From NCBI GenBank assembly GCA_025408425.1, contig JANXYX010000003.1, positions 62,001 to 126,000 of the forward strand: a stretch of DNA of 64,000 bases, given 5' to 3'. The position numbers and the translations under genes were made by a program. A model generated the notes under the pieces. The model was not told the DNA's origin. It saw nothing but the letters and a program-made list of their open reading frames with translations, and ran no database searches. Every line of letters begins with the position of its first letter. The stretch's first letter is position 1. The stretch comes from Granulicella sp. (GTDB taxonomy: Bacteria; Acidobacteriota; Terriglobia; Terriglobales; Acidobacteriaceae). Of the stretch, positions 58,295 to 64,000 are shown piece by piece.

Positions 58295-59326
58295 TCAATG
58301 ACTCCCGAGATACTCGTCTGACACTACGGGCAGGAATTTCGCCGATACAACGCACAAAGCAAACAGGAAAGGGACATAAAGACGGACCTCCCCAACAATT
58401 CCCAGCGCGAAGTAAGGCCCCAGATACAGGACTGACGCAAGCACTACTATCTTGTCGATAGCCCCGAGCTTGGCTCGCTTCACTAGCAGCAGTCCCGCAA
58501 CTAGCAAAAACGGCAGCACAGCGATAAATACGTTGCTTAGATCGTGGAAGGAGTGCAGATTCTCGGTCAACAGCATCACTCGAATGCTAGGCCAGGGATG
58601 CAGGTTCGGAAAACGGATAAATTTCAGATACGCTTGGACGCTCACATCAATCAGAACGATAAGACTGCCCAGCGAAAACAGCAGGCGCCGTGAGCCAAGC
58701 TCGTCGACCATACCCGGGAAGAGGCTCAACAGCGCCACCGTCGCTCCGACGATAAGAGGAACATCGGTGCGCGTAAAGGCCTGAACAACCGTCATCCCAA
58801 GGACCACCACGATCCACAACCTGCTGCGATTAAGGCGCGTGAGGGAGAACAGCACCGCGGCAATAAAAAGTGCAGAAGGTAGCGTCTCCGGTCTTTGCCA
58901 GCGAATGATCCAGGCCATGGGAAACTGCAGAAATGCAAGGAACACCGCAATGACATGTAGCCTCGTGCGTGCCATCGCCGCAGTTTCAGGAAGGTGGTCG
59001 ACTGCAAGCCGGTAGAAGAGATAGCAAGCCAGCAGGCCGCTGATGAAGTCGAACGCGGCTGCAACTTTTGTGGGATCGCCTACATGCAGAATCTTCATCG
59101 TCAGTCGCCCCAGGGTGGGCACCAGAACGCGGTACGCCTCCGGGGTGTGCGTGGGGGGCTCTCCGAAAATATGGTAAGTCGGCGATCCCAGCGGAGGAGG
59201 ATGCGCCGTCAACTCCTCCTCAGTCGTGTACCACCCATTGTGTACATTCAGCGCCATGACGAGGCATATAGATATAAGGAAGGCGCTAACCCAAAGCCGC
59301 TCCTTCTTGATGTAGCCCATTGACAT
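58295..59326 (-). CDS. Multi-span membrane protein, glycosyltransferase-like
   Basis: 343 residues with about eight to nine spans. No strong family mark. An N-terminal periplasmic loop with HIFGEPPTHTPEAYRVLVP, an arginine-rich loop (IIRWQRPETLPSALFIAA), and a generally polytopic form recall mannosyl- or arabinosyl-type GT-C enzymes, but a D-D or D-E motif is not evident. Co-directional with the acyltransferase 49 bases on, so it may add or modify a surface glycan. The assignment is tentative. Confidence 0.6.
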   Translation of the reverse strand: MSMGYIKKERLWVSAFLISICLVMALNVHNGWYTTEEELTAHPPPLGSPTYHIFGEPPTHTPEAYRVLVPTLGRLTMKILHVGDPTKVAAAFDFISGLLACYLFYRLAVDHLPETAAMARTRLHVIAVFLAFLQFPMAWIIRWQRPETLPSALFIAAVLFSLTRLNRSRLWIVVVLGMTVVQAFTRTDVPLIVGATVALLSLFPGMVDELGSRRLLFSLGSLIVLIDVSVQAYLKFIRFPNLHPWPSIRVMLLTENLHSFHDLSNVFIAVLPFLLVAGLLLVKRAKLGAIDKIVVLASVLYLGPYFALGIVGEVRLYVPFLFALCVVSAKFLPVVSDEYLGSH

Positions 59327-59495
59327 GTGTCTTCCATCGGCGACAGGTCTGATTTCGCGTCCTGATGTCGCGTCGCAGACGCAATCCTAGCACACGGTTT
59401 TCGGCTCATTGGTTACAGATGGGCAAGCAACGCAACTCTTACTCGTGGTTGTGCGGCGTTGTTTGAACGTGACTCCAATCCAAGAGAGCTACCGC

Positions 59496-60728
59496 ATGCC
59501 ATATACTTCTCCTAACCTGTATGCGCTGGTACTTTCAATGGGATTGACCTCTCCGCCAACGCTCGATCCGCCGGATCGGATCCCCAGCCTTGACGGTCTG
59601 CGCGCTCTCTCCATATTCCTGGTAGTGGCGCACCACACTTTGCAGGGCTTCAGCCGCAACCACTACGTTGGCCTGGGATGGCGGGCACTCTTGAGTGGCA
59701 GTTCAGGCGTCTACATTTTCTTTGAGATCAGCGGCTTCCTCATCACCACGCTTCTTCTTCAGGAGTACCGGCAAGGCTCCATCAGCCTCCGTAACTTCTA
59801 CATCCGGCGTGCATTCCGCATCCTGCCTCCGCTCTATCTCTATATAGGAGTCATCATCGCTCTTGGCGTTGTGGGGCGACTAGCGCTCCGCCCCATTGAT
59901 GTCGTCGGCTCGCTCTTCTTCTTCCACAACTTCAGCTCCGCTACCAGCATGTGGTCGCTCCAGCATCTTTGGACGATTAGCGTCGAAGAGCAGTTCTACC
60001 TCATCTGGCCGTTCATCCTTCTCTATGCTCTCAACCGATCTGGCACGGCTGACCGTACCAATTCATCCGTCCATAGTTCATCCATCCTCCCCACCAGTCG
60101 TCTCGCAGCCGCAGCTATCCCCGCGTTCATCATCCTCGCCTCCCCCATCGCCCGCGTTCTCTTAGCTCGCTCCGCAGACCCGTTGCTTCATCGCATCGGC
60201 GTCGTCTATCTCCAGTTTGACTTCCTCATGTTCGGCTGCCTGGTCGCACTCTTCCAGCAGACCCCCCGCTTTGAGGCGATCTATAAGGCCGTCTCTCGCG
60301 TTCCATGGCTCCCCCCAGCCCTCATGCTTCTCTGCAGTGCACTCTCCGTGCACTATAAAAATTACTTCGATCTCTCCGTCGGTTTCACCATCGAAGGCGC
60401 CGCCATAGCGTTATTCCTGCTTTGGTGTACACGGAACCAGGACTCCACTCTTGGCCGTTTCCTCAACTGGAAACCCGTCGTCCACATCGGCGTCCTCTCC
60501 TACAGCATTTACCTCTGGCAAACTCTGTTTCTCCACGTCAGTAGCACTGAAGTCTTCCACTCCAAGTTGTGGCTCATCACCTTCCCGTATAGCTGGTTCG
60601 CCATTCTTTTCGCCGCTTCCTCCTCCTATTACCTGGTGGAGCGGCCATCACTCCGCCTCCGTAGAAGACTCCTCCTATCTCCAACCACTGCTGCCCAGGA
60701 ATGTGCTACGCTAGGCGGCGAGGTCTAA
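59496..60728 (+). CDS. Acyltransferase 3-family membrane protein
   Basis: 410 residues from ATG 59496; the frame is open back to 59409, and ATG 59538 is a further option. It has the family start PSLDGLRALSIFLVVAHH with the conserved histidine, GVYIFFEISGFLITTLLLQEY, RRAFRILPPLYLY and SVEEQFYLIWPF. Probable O-acetylase of a surface polysaccharide. Its stop TAA is followed directly by the ATG of a second acyltransferase, so the two are co-expressed. Confidence 0.88.
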   Translation: MPYTSPNLYALVLSMGLTSPPTLDPPDRIPSLDGLRALSIFLVVAHHTLQGFSRNHYVGLGWRALLSGSSGVYIFFEISGFLITTLLLQEYRQGSISLRNFYIRRAFRILPPLYLYIGVIIALGVVGRLALRPIDVVGSLFFFHNFSSATSMWSLQHLWTISVEEQFYLIWPFILLYALNRSGTADRTNSSVHSSSILPTSRLAAAAIPAFIILASPIARVLLARSADPLLHRIGVVYLQFDFLMFGCLVALFQQTPRFEAIYKAVSRVPWLPPALMLLCSALSVHYKNYFDLSVGFTIEGAAIALFLLWCTRNQDSTLGRFLNWKPVVHIGVLSYSIYLWQTLFLHVSSTEVFHSKLWLITFPYSWFAILFAASSSYYLVERPSLRLRRRLLLSPTTAAQECATLGGEV

Positions 60729-61844
60729 ATGGTCCGCCAGAAGCATCTCCCAGCTCTTGACGGCCTCCGCGGACTTGCAGTGTTGTTCGTCTTTGTTTTC
60801 CACTATGGGGGGGGAGCAAAGTCACCAAATCAGCTGCTACGTGGAATCGGCCACTTCATCCAAGCGGGCTGGAGCGGTGTCACGCTTTTCTTCATTCTCT
60901 CGGGCTTCCTCATCAGCGGGATTATTTGGGATAGTCGTTCGACTCCCGGATGGCGGATCAATTTCTATATGCGCCGTGCGCTGCGCATCTTCCCGCTCTA
61001 TTACGGATCTCTATGCCTGGTTTTCTTAACGGCTGTTGTTGCCGGAAAGGGGCTGCTGTCCCTATCCAGAATTTGGGTATATTTGTGTTTTTTGCAAAAC
61101 ATCCCGTCGTTGTCGATCAAGGCTAATGACGTGGGTTCAAGCCTCTGGCTCTTCCACTTCTGGAGTCTCGCCGTCGAAGAGCAGTTCTACCTGCTCTGGC
61201 CTTACTTGCTTACTCGCATGAGAGACATTGAGCAGGCCAAAAAGCTATGCCTGTCCGTCTTCCTGTTCTCCTGCTTGTTCCGAGTTGTGATTTGGTATTC
61301 CGTTGCGGATTACATTCAGTACTCTAATTTCCTTTTTACCAGGGCAGGGGAACTAGCGATCGGTAGTTATCTTGCCATGTGCTTCCGCGATCCGATACTC
61401 TGGCCTCGCCTGAAGGCACTTGCCCCTGTCACGGCAATTATCTCGATTTCTGGATTTCTCGTTGCGGGCATAGCAGGTCACAGCCTGGCACTTCAGAATT
61501 GGCAGATGTTCTTAGTTGGACTCCCGGGCATCACATTTTTTTTCGCGGCTCTTGTCGTTCTTGCTCTCAGCGAAGGCTACGTGAGTAAAGTGGCTCGCGT
61601 GTCTGGTCTGCGCTGGCTGGGTGGTATCAGCTACGGTGTCTATGTCTTTCATATTCTCTTCTTCCCGGTCTTTGGATGGTTGGTGTCCACCATTGCGCCC
61701 CACGCAAACCGCAATTTGTCGCTGGCTCTCAACTTCATAGTCGCCGGCATCCTAAGCACCTTACTTGCCTGGATTTCCTTCCGCTACTTTGAAACGCCTT
61801 TCTTAAAGCAGAGGAGTCGCTTCAAGGTACTTCAAACGACGTAG
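60729..61844 (+). CDS. Acyltransferase 3-family membrane protein, tandem copy
   Basis: 371 residues. Same layout as the preceding gene (LPALDGLRGLAVLFVFVFHY, GVTLFFILSGFLISGIIW, RRALRIFPLYYGSL, AVEEQFYLLWPYLL), yet clearly diverged. The start follows the upstream stop with no gap. Two different acylations of one polymer, or alternative acceptors, are possible. Confidence 0.9.
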   Translation: MVRQKHLPALDGLRGLAVLFVFVFHYGGGAKSPNQLLRGIGHFIQAGWSGVTLFFILSGFLISGIIWDSRSTPGWRINFYMRRALRIFPLYYGSLCLVFLTAVVAGKGLLSLSRIWVYLCFLQNIPSLSIKANDVGSSLWLFHFWSLAVEEQFYLLWPYLLTRMRDIEQAKKLCLSVFLFSCLFRVVIWYSVADYIQYSNFLFTRAGELAIGSYLAMCFRDPILWPRLKALAPVTAIISISGFLVAGIAGHSLALQNWQMFLVGLPGITFFFAALVVLALSEGYVSKVARVSGLRWLGGISYGVYVFHILFFPVFGWLVSTIAPHANRNLSLALNFIVAGILSTLLAWISFRYFETPFLKQRSRFKVLQTT

Positions 61845-62011
61845 CCCAGTTTGCCGGGACGTCGCAGAGTTACGGCATACTCCGCCTCCGCTCCCAACAG
61901 GAACAGCCCTGCCCAATCTCGTCCTCCCCTGTCCTGACCGACCCCGGTTCTCCTCCACTCCCAGATCATCGTTAGCAATTCGTTCCAGCTACGGCTAGAC
62001 TGGACTTAGCG

Positions 62012-63532
62012 ATGCGATTGCCCTTCCCAGAACGCATTCCCCTTCCGCTCGCCATCTTTGCTGCCTCAGTCCTCTTCGCCTTGCAGCAGTTCCAGCAGAC
62101 CAGCCTCGCCTTTAGCCTCTACTCCTTCCTTTTCGTTGTCATCGCCACCATTGCGTTCAATGTCGCTGGCGGATTCACCCGTCCATCGGGTAGTTACATC
62201 TTCTTCTACGCACTGCTGGGTGTGATCCTTGGCCTGGTCTTCAAGGCTTTCCTCGGCGAACCTGCGGACTCAAATCTACGCGCTCCGCTCCTCACCATTC
62301 AGGTCCATACCGGCGCTATTACCGCGATGCTCGGTGCCGCCATCCTCAGCCGAAAACTAACGCGCCGAAAGCCCTTCCTCGAAAACGTTCTAAAAGAAAA
62401 GGATGTCAGAAACGCCACACTCGGCGCGCTCGCTGTAGGCTGCGTGCTCTTCTTCCTGACCATCGTCGTTACTCACCAGGCCGGATCAGTCCTGACTGCG
62501 ATCACCCAGATCAATCGCTTTCTTCCGCTGGCCATTATCCTTGCGACCCTCCATGCCATCACCAGCAGTAGAGGTCGAAAATCCTACGACGGTCTCCTGG
62601 CCTTTGCCCTCGGAATCAGCGTCCTTATCGGCTTCGTCAACTTCGGCAAGGAGGCAATGTTTACCCCGTTGATCTGTTGGCTGGTCGCTGCGGCCTCCCT
62701 CCGCTACAAGCTGCGCCTGACTGAAGTCGTTGCGATCGTCGTCATTGGTGTCTTTTACGTCATGTACCTCGTCCCCTACTCGCAGTACGGAAGAAACTTC
62801 ATCCCGGAAGATGGAAACTTCGCGACTCGTACAGCCGTCGCATTCTCCCTGCTGGGCAATCTCAGCGAAGTCAGGGAGCAGTATCAACTGCAGCAGCAGC
62901 AGACCTTCCAGGACGCTGGCGTCGCCGGGTACTACAACAATCCCGAAGGGTTTGCCGACCGCCTCACCATGATCCCGTTCGATGACATGCTGATCAACTA
63001 CACGGAGCAGGGCCACGTCGCAGGCTATGCTCAGATCGGTATTGACCTTGCCAACTGGGTCCCCCACTTCATCTGGCCCAACAAGCCCTCCAGCGGTGGA
63101 GGAAATCTGTACGCCCGCGAGATCGGCGGCATCATCTCAGAAGAAGATACCTCCACCGGCATCTCCTTCAGCCCTGCTGGACAGGCCTACCATCTGGACC
63201 GCTGGGTCGGAATCTTCGTGCTCGCTCCCGTAATCTGGACCGTACTATTCGTTATCTTCGACTCCCTATGTGGAGATTCCCGCAGATCCCCTTGGGGCCT
63301 CCTCATGATCGCCCTCTTTGCCCATACCGCCCCAGAGGGCATGTTGAGCGGTGCCATCTACATGATGTGGTACGGCAGCATCGCAATCATAGTTACCGCG
63401 CTCAGTTCTTCCTATCTCCTTCCCATCATCGGTACGCTTGTAGCTGGCCCGGAAAAAACCGGCGTCGTCCAGGTTCGCCCTTTTATCCGCAGACGCGTCG
63501 CCCCCATCCAGCCTTCCGATGTCATCCGCTGA
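62012..63532 (+). CDS. Wzy-like polytopic membrane protein
   Basis: 506 residues with about ten to twelve spans and a large loop between residues 265 and 400 (EDGNFATRTAV..., YYNNPEGFADRLTMIPFDDMLINY, WPNKPSSGGGNLYAREIGG). This arrangement, a big periplasmic loop in a multi-span protein next to acyltransferases, is that of O-antigen/exopolysaccharide polymerases, but no conserved polymerase motif is obvious. Start ATG 62012. It precedes an ABC permease gene by 62 bases. Confidence 0.65.
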   Translation: MRLPFPERIPLPLAIFAASVLFALQQFQQTSLAFSLYSFLFVVIATIAFNVAGGFTRPSGSYIFFYALLGVILGLVFKAFLGEPADSNLRAPLLTIQVHTGAITAMLGAAILSRKLTRRKPFLENVLKEKDVRNATLGALAVGCVLFFLTIVVTHQAGSVLTAITQINRFLPLAIILATLHAITSSRGRKSYDGLLAFALGISVLIGFVNFGKEAMFTPLICWLVAAASLRYKLRLTEVVAIVVIGVFYVMYLVPYSQYGRNFIPEDGNFATRTAVAFSLLGNLSEVREQYQLQQQQTFQDAGVAGYYNNPEGFADRLTMIPFDDMLINYTEQGHVAGYAQIGIDLANWVPHFIWPNKPSSGGGNLYAREIGGIISEEDTSTGISFSPAGQAYHLDRWVGIFVLAPVIWTVLFVIFDSLCGDSRRSPWGLLMIALFAHTAPEGMLSGAIYMMWYGSIAIIVTALSSSYLLPIIGTLVAGPEKTGVVQVRPFIRRRVAPIQPSDVIR

Positions 63533-63594
63533 TTCGCAGTCCGCAGTCTGGTTTGTGAACGATTCCCCCGTCACTCCCATACACTGGTAGAAGC

Positions 63595-64000
63595 ATGAAT
63601 AAACTGGTTCTCGGCAATCTTGTCCATCGTCCCCTGCGCTCAATCATCAGCGTCTTCGCCATTGCGATCGAAGTCATCATGATCCTATCCATTACCGCCA
63701 TCCTCATGGGCAAGCTCAACGGCTTCAAGGATCGCCAGAATGGCATAGGGATGGACATGTTTGTCCGCCCCAGCACCACCAATAACTTCATTGGTATGAG
63801 TTCCGCCGGTGCCTCCATCCAGGTCGCCGAAGTTCTCGCGAAGATCCCCCACGTCGTAGTCGCAGCACCCGTCAACATACAGATCACCAGTTCGCTCGAC
63901 AACATCTACGGCATTGACTTCAAAACCTACAATGGCCTTCTGCCATTCGTCTTCCTCTCTGGCACTTCCTTTCAGGCCCCCTTCGACGTCATCGTCGACG
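63595..64000 (+). CDS. ABC transporter permease (MacB/FtsX type), N-terminal part
   Basis: Starts at ATG 63595 and runs off the window end after 135 codons. It begins LVLGNLVHRPLRSIISVFAIAIEV, a first membrane span preceded by the N-L-x-x-x-P-x-R-S motif of FtsX/MacB permeases, then a large extracytoplasmic part. Such permeases pair with an ATPase for lipoprotein, lipid or toxin handling; here, next to polysaccharide genes, the partner is not visible. Confidence 0.8.
   Translation, partial: MNKLVLGNLVHRPLRSIISVFAIAIEVIMILSITAILMGKLNGFKDRQNGIGMDMFVRPSTTNNFIGMSSAGASIQVAEVLAKIPHVVVAAPVNIQITSSLDNIYGIDFKTYNGLLPFVFLSGTSFQAPFDVIVD

Overview
The window looks like a chromosomal segment of an acidobacterium of the Terriglobia type (Granulicella, Edaphobacter or Terriglobus relatives). 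This is inferred from gene content, not from an rRNA: a very long Oar-like TonB-dependent receptor with an N-terminal carboxypeptidase-regulatory-like domain, many secreted glycoside hydrolases and Tat-exported sugar enzymes, sugar-acid MFS transporters, moderately high GC and dense gene packing. I see no tRNA, rRNA, insertion sequence, phage gene or CRISPR array.

Layout. 1-4100: the end of an L-fucose isomerase-family gene, a SorC-type sugar regulator, an SDR dehydrogenase and a secreted type-B carboxylesterase. 4394-9083 (minus): a four-gene cassette of ECF-like sigma factor, zinc-finger anti-sigma factor, an unrecognised protein and a lipoprotein with TPR repeats and a caspase-like CHAT domain. 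9492-10851: small stress-type proteins around a cold-shock protein. 11156-24020: sugar uptake and catabolism (TonB receptor, TIM-barrel isomerase, ROK regulator, FAH hydrolase, Gfo/Idh/MocA oxidoreductase), then an oxidative pentose module (2-keto-3-deoxy-pentonate dehydratase, YjhG/YagF-type xylonate dehydratase, MFS carrier). 24104-28430: purU, a GH51 arabinofuranosidase and a secreted esterase.

28427-34598 (minus): a histidine operon, hisI-hisG-hisD-hisC-hisB-hisH-(lipoyl-like protein)-hisF. It is preceded by what reads as a complete transcription attenuator: a sigma-70-like promoter, a 27-residue leader peptide with eight histidines in nine codons, a 12-bp antiterminator and an overlapping intrinsic terminator. 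hisA and hisE are not in the window.

34867-56913: a ComEA-like HhH protein, a CPA2 antiporter, a GH3 glycosidase and a ThuA-domain protein near shared palindromic candidate operators, an LssY/lectin-like protein, an ECF sigma factor divergent from a DoxX operon with matching ECF-type promoters, ahcY, an MFS carrier, ada, a PQQ dehydrogenase with an inserted cytochrome c domain, a GH29 fucosidase, a transglutaminase-like protein, metK and a RodZ-like membrane protein. 57118-64000: surface polysaccharide genes (three acyltransferase-3 proteins, a membrane glycosyltransferase-like protein, a Wzy-like protein) and the start of an ABC permease.

Together the genes describe a plant-polymer degrader: secreted hydrolases release arabinose, xylose and fucose, the TonB receptor and MFS carriers import the products, and isomerase or oxidative routes consume them. 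The two most interesting items are the histidine attenuator and the sigma/anti-sigma/CHAT cassette.
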